Source: CAYJEQ01 sp964371155
GTDB lineage: Bacteria; Bacillota; Clostridia; Oscillospirales; Ruminococcaceae
Reading direction: 5' to 3'
Assembly: GCA_964371155.1 (NCBI GenBank)
Contig: CAYJLI010000005.1
Span: 1-64,000, forward strand
DNA: 64,000 bases
In this document: piece by piece, positions 18,982 to 27,258 of the stretch
How positions within the stretch are numbered: the first letter of the stretch is position 1
How the letters are laid out: each line of letters starts with the position of its first letter
The notes under the pieces: generated by a model
What the model saw: only the letters and a program-made list of their open reading frames with translations
Database searches by the model: none
What the model was told of the DNA's origin: nothing
Program-made: the position numbers and the translations under genes

Positions 18982-19832
18982 TACACTTTTTCCATCCTTC
19001 GTTTTAGTATGGAGAAACATAAATTAATTATCAAAATGAATACAAATAGCACCACACCGGTGGCTATTAATGCGTCTTCATGGAGGTCGGCGGCATATTT
19101 CATCTCCATAACCACATTTGCGGTCATTGTGCGTATGCCTGAGAGGATATCGCCTGTAATTCTCGGCTGATTTCCTGCAACCATTACCACCGCCATTGTT
19201 TCGCCTATTGCCCTGCCTATGCCAAGCACTACCGCCGCAAGCACGCCCGAGCGTGCCGCTGGAAGCACTACTGCAAAGACAGTGCGTTCATGTGTTGCAC
19301 CGAGTGCAAGTGAACCCTCATAATAGGACTCCGGCACTGCGTTTATCGCCGATTCGCTAATTCCTATAATGGTGGGCAGTATCATTAGCCCGAGGAGTAG
19401 GGAAGCGGTGAGTATGCTGTTTCCATCTCCTCCTACATTGTCCCTAATAAGCGGGATAAGTGCCATCATTCCAAAGAAGCCGTATATGATTGAGGGTATG
19501 CCTGCGAGTAGGTTTATGCCCGGCTTTATGTATTTGTAAACCGCTTTAGGGCAAAATTTAGACATAAATACCGCTGTCATAATACCTATTGGCACACCTA
19601 CCACTATTGCACCACCTGTGATATAGATACTTCCCACTATCATTGGAAGTATGCCGAACACGCCGTTTGAGGGTCTCCATTCTGTGCCGAATATAAAGTT
19701 TAAAAAGCCTATTTCTTGCATTGCAGGCACTCCACGCATAAATAGGAATAGACATATTACTATTACCGCAAAAATTGAGCAAAGCGCTGTGAGCAAAAAG
19801 AGTATTTCAAATAATTTTTCTTTTAATTTCAT
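18981..19832 (-). CDS. pstC: Phosphate ABC transporter permease PstC
   Basis: A 283-residue permease with a first TM helix near residues 10-32, the PstC-type outside loop (WRPSNGVFGILPMIVGSIYI), LAGIPSIIYGFFGMMALIPL and the coupling loop SYYEGSLALGATHERTVFAVV. I start at 19832, eight bases after GGGAG; the ATG at 19847 overlaps that site. A hairpin (19919-19972) separates it from pstS, which probably lets pstS be made in excess. Confidence 0.95.
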   Translation of the reverse strand: MKLKEKLFEILFLLTALCSIFAVIVICLFLFMRGVPAMQEIGFLNFIFGTEWRPSNGVFGILPMIVGSIYITGGAIVVGVPIGIMTAVFMSKFCPKAVYKYIKPGINLLAGIPSIIYGFFGMMALIPLIRDNVGGDGNSILTASLLLGLMILPTIIGISESAINAVPESYYEGSLALGATHERTVFAVVLPAARSGVLAAVVLGIGRAIGETMAVVMVAGNQPRITGDILSGIRTMTANVVMEMKYAADLHEDALIATGVVLFVFILIINLCFSILKRRMEKV

Positions 19833-19918
19833 TAGAAAAGCTCCCATTTGTGATTTAACTTACATTTTACATTGATGTTATAAAAAAAACGCCGAGCCGA
19901 TTTCATCTAAACCTCTTA

Positions 19919-19972
19919 CTTTGACATTCATGATGCACACCCCATTGATGTGCATCATAAATACTGTCAAAA
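19919..19972 (-). terminator. Hairpin between pstS and pstC
   Basis: Inner 10-bp perfect stem (ATGATGCACA / TGTGCATCAT) inside an outer TTTGACA / TGTCAAA stem. Such a structure between the binding protein and the permease often acts as partial terminator and 3' stabiliser, giving more PstS than channel. Confidence 0.55.
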
Positions 19973-20025
19973 AATATATTTCGGAAGATGAATGTTGTTA
20001 TGCTCTGCGTGAAGTTTTATTTATC

Positions 20026-20943
20026 TTACTTAACTTCGGACCAATCTGTGATAGCGCCTGTGTAGATATCTCTTACTTGGTCAAGTGTTAGCTCTGCAAG
20101 GTCGTTAGCATTATTTACTACTACTGCGATACCGTCCTGAGCTATTGGTAGGTAGTAAGCGAGTTCAGCCATTTCGGAGTCTTTTAGGTTACGGCTTGCC
20201 ATACCTATATCGTATGTGCCATTTATTGCGCCAGTCATACCTGCGCTTGAACCACTGCCTTCAACGGAGATGTTGGCATTTGGGTTAATTGCAGCATAAG
20301 CTTCTACAAGTTTTTCCATGATAGGTGTTACAGATGTGGAACCACCGATGATTAAATCGCCTTCTGGCATTGTGCTTGTGAATGCTACGCCTTCAAGAGG
20401 GATATATCCTTCAGCTTCTACGATAGCCTGTGCTTCTGGGCTTAGGATGTAGCCGATAAGGTCTGCTGCTACGCCTGTTGGCTCTTCTAAAGTAGCGATG
20501 TTAAATGGTCTTGCAACAGGGTATGAACCGTTTAGTACATTTTCGGAAGTAGCTTCTGCGCCGTCAATTTTTAAAGCCTTAACTGTTTCGTCCATTGAAC
20601 CCATTGAGATGTAGCCGATTGAAGCAGGTGCTTCTGCAACAGCTGTTTTAACTTTACCTGTGCCGTCATGTACAATAGCTTCTACATATGTGTTGTCGAT
20701 ATCGTCAGCCATAACGCCTGTGATTTCTACAAATGCACCCCTTGTGCCCGAGCCGTCTTCTCTTGTGATAACGCTGATTGTACCAGAAACGCCTTCAGCT
20801 GGTGCTTCTTCGGAAGCTGGTGCTTCACTGCTTGCTGGTGTTTCTTCGGAAGCTGGTGCTTCGGAGAAAGCTGGTTCGGAAGAACATCCTGTGATAGTTG
20901 CCATCATTGATAGTGCTAAAATAGCTGTAAGTATTTTTTTCAT
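20026..20943 (-). CDS. pstS: Phosphate-binding lipoprotein PstS with swapped halves
   Basis: A 305-residue lipoprotein: MKKILTAILALSMMATITG before the lipobox Cys, then an Ala/Ser/Glu/Pro repeat linker. The PBP domain is present but in permuted order. GTISVITREDGSGTRGAF (normally the second half) comes first, followed by SYPVARPFNIAT and GYILSPEAQAIVEAEGY; then IIGGSTSVTPIMEKLVEAYA with SGSSAGMTGAINGTYDIGMA and LTLDQVRDIYTGAITDW (normally the first half). Phosphate-binding Ser, Thr and Arg motifs are all kept, so it should bind phosphate. It is the promoter-proximal gene of the pst operon and should be induced by low phosphate through PhoP. Confidence 0.93.
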   Translation of the reverse strand: MKKILTAILALSMMATITGCSSEPAFSEAPASEETPASSEAPASEEAPAEGVSGTISVITREDGSGTRGAFVEITGVMADDIDNTYVEAIVHDGTGKVKTAVAEAPASIGYISMGSMDETVKALKIDGAEATSENVLNGSYPVARPFNIATLEEPTGVAADLIGYILSPEAQAIVEAEGYIPLEGVAFTSTMPEGDLIIGGSTSVTPIMEKLVEAYAAINPNANISVEGSGSSAGMTGAINGTYDIGMASRNLKDSEMAELAYYLPIAQDGIAVVVNNANDLAELTLDQVRDIYTGAITDWSEVK

Positions 20944-21071
20944 TTTTTTCTTCTCCTTAAAATTAAAGCGATTTTGTTTTTTGATTTAGGCATTTTGTAA
21001 ATGCAATGTGTTTTGATTTGTGCTACATGTCGTATTCTATAACTGCAAAGTAAAATATAAACACTTTTTTA

Positions 21072-21088
21072 TGTTAAATATATGTAAA
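21072..21088 (-). promoter_or_regulatory. PhoP-box candidate upstream of pstS
   Basis: On the minus strand, TTTACA (21088-21083) and TTAACA (21077-21072) are direct repeats spaced 5 bp, i.e. an 11-bp period. This fits the TT(A/T/C)ACA repeat known for Firmicute PhoP. It lies about 130 bp before the pstS start; the -10 box is not certain. Confidence 0.55.
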
Positions 21089-21188
21089 GTTCATTTTTGA
21101 TGCTTATATTCCCCTAAAAGCACAGCGTTCTTTAGACATTATATCTTTAAAGAAGAGTGGATTATTAGTAGTGATGAGCATGAATATG

Positions 21189-21217
21189 TTTACTAAAAGT
21201 GGGTGATGTGCTATAAT
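21189..21217 (+). promoter_or_regulatory. Sigma-A promoter toward the DUF454 gene
   Basis: TTTACT (21189-21194), 17-bp spacer, TATAAT (21212-21217). The gene starts about 155 bp downstream. The rest of the 430-bp divergent region is AT-rich without recognisable structure apart from the PhoP box. Confidence 0.65.
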
Positions 21218-21370
21218 AAACACAATATAAGAGTACTAAAAGCTATTGGTAAAATATGTGTTTATTATATTTTATGCCCACTTTCTCGCCATTTCATGGC
21301 AACCGAAAGCGATGGCTGATTATATTATAAGCATCACCCTTATTCTAACCATCTAAGGAATTGATTAATT

Positions 21371-21736
21371 ATGAAGCATATCTTTACTGTGTTGGGGTTT
21401 ATTTCGCTATCCGTTGGGAGTGTGGGAATAATAGTCCCAATGCTTCCCACCACACCTTTTTTATTGTTATCGGCTTTGTGCTTTGCTAAGTCTTCCGATA
21501 AAATAAATAATTGGTTTAAGGGCACAAAGATTTATAGAGAAAATTTAGAAACCCTCGCAAAAAAGCAAGGCATGACAAAAATTGCAAAGCTGAGGGTGAT
21601 AAGCACAATTACTTTGCTTTTTGCGATAGCCGCTTTTTTTATGAGGGAAAGTGTTGTTGGTTTGATTGTAATCGGTGCCATTTGGATGGCGCATTTTATT
21701 GTGTTTGTTTTTATTGTGGGTACAATTAAGGAGTAG
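21371..21736 (+). CDS. DUF454 (YbaN-like) inner-membrane protein
   Basis: A 121-residue small membrane protein. The N-terminal helix is followed by GIIVPMLPTTPFLLLSALCFAKSS, the hallmark of the DUF454/YbaN family, and two closely spaced helices near the C-terminus. The family has no firm function. AAGGA lies about 11 bases before the ATG. It stands alone between two minus-strand clusters. Confidence 0.88.
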   Translation: MKHIFTVLGFISLSVGSVGIIVPMLPTTPFLLLSALCFAKSSDKINNWFKGTKIYRENLETLAKKQGMTKIAKLRVISTITLLFAIAAFFMRESVVGLIVIGAIWMAHFIVFVFIVGTIKE

Positions 21737-21766
21737 AATGTGCAATTACTTCTTTGCTAAATATTA

Positions 21767-21845
21767 TAGGGGCTCACCCTATGTGACTGTCTGAAATCAT
21801 TGGAAAAATCCAAGACTTCGGAGAGTTGCATAGGGTGAGCCCCTA
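21767..21845. repeat. Small element with 17-bp terminal inverted repeats
   Basis: TAGGGGCTCACCCTATG (21767-21783) and its exact complement (21829-21845) enclose 45 bases. The arms recall the TAGGGGC ends of the repeat at 26831-26920, so this is probably another REP/MITE-like unit. It sits between convergent genes and may also end transcription. Confidence 0.6.
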
Positions 21846-21862
21846 TTTATAAATTATTCTTA

Positions 21863-23167
21863 TTACACGCAGCTGCTGAGCATGATTGCAAGAATTTCTT
21901 TGTCGGTCTGCTTCATACCCTGACTTGCAAGACGACCAACACTCGCTATGGTATTTTCTACACCTTTTTTAACAATACCATCTTCGCCGTAGAACTGCTG
22001 ACCCTGTGTATACATTTCATATCCTAAAATACCACAGTCAACTGCAACAGCTATTTTACCAGCACATGACGCCTTTGCCCCATCGCATATAACGCCTGAA
22101 TCAATTGCAAGTGTATTTACAAGTGCATGGGAAAGAACTTCAAGGTCCGCACCTTTTAGATAGGCTATTGCACAACCTGCCGCCGCTCCTGCACTTACAG
22201 CACCACAGAATGCCGAAAGCCTGCCTATCGGTGTTTTTTGGTGTATTGAGAGTAAATTGGAGAACACAAGTGCTCTGTATATTTCCTCTTCGCTATGTCC
22301 CATATGCCTGCCATAAGTGATTACAGGCACCGAAACAGTGATGCCTTGGTTTCCACTGCCCGAGTTTATCACAACGGGAAGCTCACATCCATTCATTCTC
22401 GCATCGCTTCCAGCCGCCGCCATAGCACGGGCGTAGAGCTTCGCCGTGGTCTCTTTACTGTCCTCTGGATTGCTTCTCGTTGCTAAAAGCACGCTACCTA
22501 TATTTGCTCCGTATTCCCCATCAAGACCTTCTTGAGAGATTGCCATATTGTAGGATATTTGGCGGTCTAAAAGTTCCTTTACATCGCTTATATCAACCAC
22601 ATTGGCAAATTCATATATTTTTTCAACCGTAATAAAACTGCGGTCGGTAAGATTCTCGCTCTCTACTGTATCAAGCTGTTTTGTGCTTAAGGCTTCGCCA
22701 TTTTTCTCTATGAGCACAATATTTGTATGATTTCCCACCACACGCACTTTAGCGTAATTTTCCCCTTTGTAAACACTAACAGCCAAATCAAGCACATAGG
22801 GAGAGCTTGCAATTTCAATTTGGATTTCGTTATTATTTAAAAAGTCCTTTATCTCTTGCTGTTTTTCCTTTGGCACAAGCGATATAACCTCTAATTTTTT
22901 AGAGGCATCTCCTGCCACCACACCCACAGCAACAGAAGCTGGAATTCCCCTTAACTGTTCTGTATTTGGCACAAACACGCTCTTTACATTTTTTATAATA
23001 TTCCCACTCGCTTCTACTAAAACTCTATCGGGCATCTCGCCTAAGGTTTCCCTCGCAACCGCAGAAACATAGGCTATGGCAATTGGTTCAGTACAGCCCA
23101 TTGCAGGCAAAAGCTCTTCTTTTAGCACCTCAACAAATTTTTGGTATTCGTTTCTTGTAATTGGCAT
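21863..23167 (-). CDS. cyuA: L-cysteine desulfidase / UPF0597 family protein
   Basis: A 434-residue cytoplasmic enzyme of the serine-dehydratase-alpha-like UPF0597 family, in which CyuA splits L-cysteine to pyruvate, ammonia and sulfide with an oxygen-sensitive Fe-S cluster. Conserved Cys motifs are visible: MGCTEP near residue 24, and CGAVSAGAAAGC plus CDGAKASCAGK in the C-terminal half. Length is normal. AAGGAG precedes the ATG. It ends a minus-strand group and no transporter for cysteine is adjacent. A serine ammonia-lyase activity is also possible. A short Cys-containing ORF lies just upstream. Confidence 0.85.
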   Translation of the reverse strand: MPITRNEYQKFVEVLKEELLPAMGCTEPIAIAYVSAVARETLGEMPDRVLVEASGNIIKNVKSVFVPNTEQLRGIPASVAVGVVAGDASKKLEVISLVPKEKQQEIKDFLNNNEIQIEIASSPYVLDLAVSVYKGENYAKVRVVGNHTNIVLIEKNGEALSTKQLDTVESENLTDRSFITVEKIYEFANVVDISDVKELLDRQISYNMAISQEGLDGEYGANIGSVLLATRSNPEDSKETTAKLYARAMAAAGSDARMNGCELPVVINSGSGNQGITVSVPVITYGRHMGHSEEEIYRALVFSNLLSIHQKTPIGRLSAFCGAVSAGAAAGCAIAYLKGADLEVLSHALVNTLAIDSGVICDGAKASCAGKIAVAVDCGILGYEMYTQGQQFYGEDGIVKKGVENTIASVGRLASQGMKQTDKEILAIMLSSCV

Positions 23168-23257
23168 AGATAAACTCTCCTTATATTTTATTTGTCAGTG
23201 CAGCATCGAATTTAATAACCAGTCTAAATTTAATTATATATTAATAGCTCCACTTTT

Positions 23258-23398
23258 TCAAGGTATTATTGGAATTTGTATTTCGGTGATATACTCATCC
23301 GCTACATCTGTAATTGTTTGGTGTACAAGTGCTGTTTCAATACTGTTCCCACAGATTTTGTATTTGCTACATTTTTTTATTGTAAAATACATGTTCAT
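23258..23398 (-). CDS. Possible 46-residue ORF upstream of the cysteine desulfidase gene
   Basis: ATG at 23398 to TGA at 23258. The product contains CSKYKIC near its start and then a mixed, protein-like helix (ETALVHQTITDVADEYITEI). The ribosome binding site is weak. It fills part of an otherwise featureless 400-bp gap on the same strand as the downstream gene. It could be a leader peptide, a small protein or a gene fragment; no family is recognised. Confidence 0.3.
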   Translation of the reverse strand: MNMYFTIKKCSKYKICGNSIETALVHQTITDVADEYITEIQIPIIP

Positions 23399-23505
23399 AT
23401 ACCATCGTATTACTCACTTATTTGCACATTTTGTTTCTTGCCCCAGAAATTTTTTTGATAGCCTAACAGCGTGTTCAAAAAAGCAAGAGCTTTTTCGAAC
23501 ACACT

Positions 23506-23549
23506 TAAATGCCAATACCATCGCTTTCAGCGGTGGTATTGGCATTTAA
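23506..23549. terminator. Strong hairpin after the M24 peptidase gene
   Basis: TAAATGCCAATACCA pairs with TGGTATTGGCATTTA across a short loop with its own TCGC/GCGG arms. It lies just downstream of the stop of the M24 gene on the minus strand. A second, weaker arm pair (GTGTTC..GAACAC, 23471-23502) follows. Confidence 0.75.
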
Positions 23550-23565
23550 TTTTATCTAATCATTA

Positions 23566-24729
23566 TTAAAATAGCTCAAAGAGCTCTCTATCGAATTTTG
23601 TGAGCGATTCACAGCCGTTTTCGGTTATCAGTATCATGTCTTCAACTCGTAGGTAGGCTAAATCGGGCAACCACACCTTTGGCTCTATGCACATTATCAT
23701 GCCTTTTGTAAAATCGGTATCGCATTCATAGAACAGCCATGGACGCTCATGCACTTCTATGCCTATTTGGTGTCCTATATGGCCGCCATCGCCGTATTTG
23801 CGCATGTTTTTACCAAAACCATGCTCTTGTAGGCGTTCGTTTAGGAAGTCAAATGTTGGGCCCATTGGCACACCGGGTTTAATCATTTTTAGCATCTCGG
23901 TCTGTGCGTACTGGAGTGCTACATATGCCCTTTTCATTTCGTCGGGAGCTTTGCCACAGCAGAATGAACGCCCAAAGTCCGAGCAGTAGCCGTCTATAAC
24001 ATATCCAAAGTCGAAGCTTATGGCAGTACCTTCCACGATGGGCTCAGTTGTGGACACTGCATTTATATCACCTGCGCTCGCCATTGATGGATGCACTGTA
24101 TGTGCAGTGGGGCTAAAAGCCAAATCCTGCACTCCACGCTCCACACCGTACTGAATGAGCAGATGCTCTATCTGTCTTGCAGTGGTGCCGGGCACTATAT
24201 GCGGTATAACAAATTTTAGTGCGTCGTCGGTAAAGCTTGCCGCTCTGCGCATTATTTCTATTTCTTTTTCATCTTTTATCATTCGCATTTCATCGATTAG
24301 TTCCTCGGCGAATAATAGTTTTACGCCTTTGTTAATACTGGTTAACATCTCAGCTATTGCCGCACCACAGCTTTCACCATAGGCTATGAAGTTTCCGCTT
24401 ATATCCATATTAAGGCGCTTTGCAAATTCTTCAAAGAAACAAACTACTTTTCTAATCTTAATATGCTCTACATTTTTCTCTTCTGCATATGTCACATAAA
24501 GTGTTGGCTCGCCGTCGGTGGGTATGTATAAAAGCATGTTGGGGTATTTGTGGAGATGCACATCACTGTTTGGGTCTGCTTTTTCTGGGCCCCCACTGCG
24601 GGATGTCCTCTGCCATCTGTATTTGCTATCTTCAAGTAGGTAGTGCATAGCGCCGCTTGTGGCTATCACCATTCCGTCGGCACCTTCGGTTTTCAGTTTC
24701 GCTTTAAGCTTGTTAATTCTTTCAAACAT
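23566..24729 (-). CDS. M24 family metallopeptidase (Xaa-Pro type)
   Basis: A 387-residue cytoplasmic peptidase with an N-terminal creatinase-like domain (1-150) and a pita-bread catalytic domain. The five metal ligands are visible: D240 and D251 (SFDFGYVIDGYCSDFGRSF), H320 (GHIGHQIG), E349 (MCIEPKVW) and E363 (RVEDMI). It should remove or cut residues next to proline using two metal ions; the exact substrate class (aminopeptidase or dipeptidase) is open. GGAG is 7 bases before the ATG. It stands apart from the main peptidase island by about 2.5 kb but belongs to the same theme. Confidence 0.9.
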   Translation of the reverse strand: MFERINKLKAKLKTEGADGMVIATSGAMHYLLEDSKYRWQRTSRSGGPEKADPNSDVHLHKYPNMLLYIPTDGEPTLYVTYAEEKNVEHIKIRKVVCFFEEFAKRLNMDISGNFIAYGESCGAAIAEMLTSINKGVKLLFAEELIDEMRMIKDEKEIEIMRRAASFTDDALKFVIPHIVPGTTARQIEHLLIQYGVERGVQDLAFSPTAHTVHPSMASAGDINAVSTTEPIVEGTAISFDFGYVIDGYCSDFGRSFCCGKAPDEMKRAYVALQYAQTEMLKMIKPGVPMGPTFDFLNERLQEHGFGKNMRKYGDGGHIGHQIGIEVHERPWLFYECDTDFTKGMIMCIEPKVWLPDLAYLRVEDMILITENGCESLTKFDRELFELF

Positions 24730-24950
24730 TTTCTCACTCCATTTCTTAATTTAGTAGCCATGGACAAAGCCAAGCTTTTATATTTTATTTGCTTTACTAA
24801 TTGCGGATACCATGTATTTTTCTATCTTTTCCACCCCCATGTGATATGGGGTAAATATTAAAATGATGGCTTTGGTTATCTCTAAAAGTTTATATACGTT
24901 TAGCCTTAATTTAGCGTATTTAATATGTTAAAATTATGGTTTAAATTAAT

Positions 24951-25304
24951 CTAATCTAACAGCTTTTCTCTCCACTCGTCCTCATTAAATCCTGCGAGTA
25001 CGAAGTCCTCCGATATTAATAGAGGGCGTCTTACAAGCATACCGTCCGACGCAAGGAGCTCTATTTTTTCTTCGTCGGTCATGGTGGGGAGTTTATCGGC
25101 GAGCTTCATTGTTCTATAAAGTATTCCACTTGTGCTGTAAAACTTTTTAATCGGCAGTCCGCTTTTTTCATGCCACACTTTCAGCTCGTCATAGCTTGCT
25201 TTTTCCTGCTTTATATGCCTTTCGGTGTAGCTGATATTATTTTCCTCTAAAAAAAGTTTCGCCTTTTGGCAGGTACTGCATTTTGGATAACAAATAAAGG
25301 TCAT
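24951..25304 (-). CDS. ArsC/Spx-like thioredoxin-fold protein
   Basis: A 117-residue protein of the ArsC family: it begins FICYPKCSTCQKAKLFLEEN with a CxxC (CSTC) and contains the conserved RPLL segment (VRRPLLISEDFVLAGF). It could be an arsenate reductase-like oxidoreductase or a Spx/MgsR-like regulator. No ars genes are nearby, and the second cysteine of CxxC favours a redox role. I chose the ATG at 25304; the ATG at 25316 directly touches AAAGGA and leaves no room for initiation. Confidence 0.82.
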   Translation of the reverse strand: MTFICYPKCSTCQKAKLFLEENNISYTERHIKQEKASYDELKVWHEKSGLPIKKFYSTSGILYRTMKLADKLPTMTDEEKIELLASDGMLVRRPLLISEDFVLAGFNEDEWREKLLD

Positions 25305-25424
25305 ATTGATGTCCATTCCTTTCTGTTAACGGCACAAAACAACCATACAAAAGGTCATTAATGCGCCATGTTTCTCGGTAGAGTAAGTTTGAAATAGTGA
25401 TTATTGGTGCTCTTTTCATATTCC

Positions 25425-26780
25425 CTAAGATGCCTTTTGAGCAAATCTATTATACTTTTTATATGTTCCTCTTTTGTAGCGAAAATATGCGGCTATCGAG
25501 CAAACAATCCATGTAAATGGCATACAATACCAAACAGCATTAATCCCTATAAAAGGTATCGGTGCAAGCAGATATGCAAAAGCAACACGAATGATAATTT
25601 GCGAAGTGGTGATAGCCATTGCACCCTTAACATCGCCATAGCCCCTAAAAAAGCTGATATATGCATTTAGCACTGCCGACATTACAAAAGGCACTGCAAG
25701 CACTCTCAGGCAATCCGAGCCAAGGCGTATTATTTCGGGCTGGGTAGCATCTACAAATATACCCATCAACCATTCAGCAAAGACAAATATTAAAAATGAT
25801 GATATGGCACAAAAAATTACCGAAACTTTCATCACTGCAAAAAGCCCTTCGCTCGCCCTTTCTTCCTGCTTTGCACCTATATTTTGCCCTACGAAATTTG
25901 CAAGCGCAAGGCTTAGGCTCATAATCGGAAGCACTATGAAATTATCTATTCTGTAAGCGGCTGAATAAGCACTTATAGCGTAGTCCCCAAAGCCATTTAC
26001 CACCCCTTGTAAAAACATCATTCCAAGCGAATTTACAATCTGCTGTATCGAGGAGGGTACACCGTATTTTATTATTAAACTAAATAGCGGCTTATCAAAG
26101 ACCATGTTTTTAGGTGTAATCTTTAGTATGTCGTATTTTCTAAATGTGTATATCACACAGCAAATAGCCGCTACCGCTTGGGCGATGAATGTGGCTACTG
26201 CTACTGCCACCACCCCATTTTCAAACATCATAACAAAAGCTACATCGAGTATAATGTTTAGCACGCTCGACATTATTAAAAAGTAAAGTGGTGTTTTAGA
26301 ATCGCCTATTGCTCTGAGCACCCCTGCATAATACTGATAAAGGCACTGAAAGGGTATACTTGCGGAGAAAATTTGCAGATATATTTTAGCGAGTGGGAGA
26401 ATATTATCGGGTGTGTTTAGCATTTTCAGGATGAACTCCGCTCCAAAAACACCACAGACCGTCATCAAAAATGCCAGAGCAAATACCACGATGAAGGAGG
26501 TGGATAGTCCCTTGTGGAAGTTCTTATCATCCTTAGCACCGAAATTTTGCGAAATAATTACCGATGATCCCATGATAAACCCTGCTAAAATCGCTGTGAG
26601 GAAAAATGATATGGGGGTAGAAGTGCCTGCCGCCGCCTGAGCTTGATAGCTCACCATTTTTCCAAGCACCGCCGTATCTACAAGCTGATACATCTGCTGG
26701 AACATATTGCCTATCAGAAGTGGAATTGTAAATATCCAAATCTGCTTTACTATACTGCCTTTTGTAAAATCTATATTCAT
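25425..26780 (-). CDS. MATE family multidrug/metabolite exporter
   Basis: A 451-residue membrane protein with about 12 TM helices and the MATE features: PLLIGNMFQQMYQLVDTAVLGK at the N-terminus and a repeated SIPFQCLYQYYAGVLRAIGDSKTP at the end of the first half, matched by VMSAVLNAYISFFRGYGDVKGA in the second. It uses a Na+ or H+ gradient to expel cationic compounds. The substrate is not predictable. AGCAGGT precedes the ATG. It is followed at 130 bp by the ArsC-like gene. Confidence 0.92.
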   Translation of the reverse strand: MNIDFTKGSIVKQIWIFTIPLLIGNMFQQMYQLVDTAVLGKMVSYQAQAAAGTSTPISFFLTAILAGFIMGSSVIISQNFGAKDDKNFHKGLSTSFIVVFALAFLMTVCGVFGAEFILKMLNTPDNILPLAKIYLQIFSASIPFQCLYQYYAGVLRAIGDSKTPLYFLIMSSVLNIILDVAFVMMFENGVVAVAVATFIAQAVAAICCVIYTFRKYDILKITPKNMVFDKPLFSLIIKYGVPSSIQQIVNSLGMMFLQGVVNGFGDYAISAYSAAYRIDNFIVLPIMSLSLALANFVGQNIGAKQEERASEGLFAVMKVSVIFCAISSFLIFVFAEWLMGIFVDATQPEIIRLGSDCLRVLAVPFVMSAVLNAYISFFRGYGDVKGAMAITTSQIIIRVAFAYLLAPIPFIGINAVWYCMPFTWIVCSIAAYFRYKRGTYKKYNRFAQKAS

Positions 26781-26830
26781 TTATTACCTGCTTTTCATTG
26801 TTTTGGTTGTGCGTACCCGACGAGCATGAA

Positions 26831-27045
26831 GTAGGGGCGAACCTATGTGTTCGCCCGAAAATCACCTGCAATTTTAAATAATGCAAAACCTCTGAACAGG
26901 CGATTACAGGTCGCCCCTACAACTATCTTTTTTGATAGTGTGTGCCATACTGGCGGTCATGGCAAGCCATGCCCCTACAATGGGATTTCGATTTATTTTA
27001 GATTATGCGTAACCCTCGGGCATAGCTCGCCATGCCCCTACAATT
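26831..27045. repeat. Array of REP-like palindromic repeats
   Basis: Three units in tandem: a 90-bp element with 10-bp inverted ends (GTAGGGGCGA at 26831-26840, complement at 26911-26920), and two palindromes of the GGCATGGC..GCCATGCCCCTACA type (26949-26980 and 27015-27045). Together with the composite repeat at 27081-27250 they fill the whole 478-bp gap between the S9 peptidase and MATE genes. No ORF is credible here. Confidence 0.75.
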
Positions 27046-27080
27046 TAAAATCTGTTTCTCCTAATGCGAAACTCATTAAC

Positions 27081-27250
27081 TTTTCACTATTCATTTTTAA
27101 TTTTTCACTCAAAAAAATCTCCGCTCTTTTGCTTCGCAAAATTTGCTACATTTTTTCTTAGCTTCGCTTTTTCTTTCATGGGGCTTTGCCCCACACCCCA
27201 TAATTTTTTGAAAAAAATTAAGTAAAACTTTAGTTTTGGCTCCACTGTGG
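27081..27250 (-). repeat. Composite interspersed repeat, copy B
   Basis: Contains, inverted, the TAGTGAAAAGT-type edge, the AGCGGAGATT and GCGAAGCAAAAG segments, a GGGGCTTTGCCCC palindrome and the AGTAAAACTTTA core. It is a full-length copy with all modules seen at 59.3 kb. It lies directly downstream of the S9 peptidase stop. Confidence 0.75.
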
Positions 27251-27258
27251 GATGGGGA

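Noticed and set aside
23276..23458. Plus-strand 60-codon ORF in the gap before the cysteine desulfidase gene
   Set aside because: Composition (Cys/Phe/Tyr-rich) and lack of a binding site make it unlikely; the minus-strand 46-codon frame over the same bases looks more protein-like.
24951..25304. Arsenic resistance operon
   Set aside because: Only the ArsC-like fold is present; no ArsR, ArsB or Acr3 lies nearby, and the neighbour is a MATE exporter.
26781..27258. Coding genes in the 478-bp gap
   Set aside because: The 104-codon plus-strand frame runs through REP and composite repeats and has no start signal.
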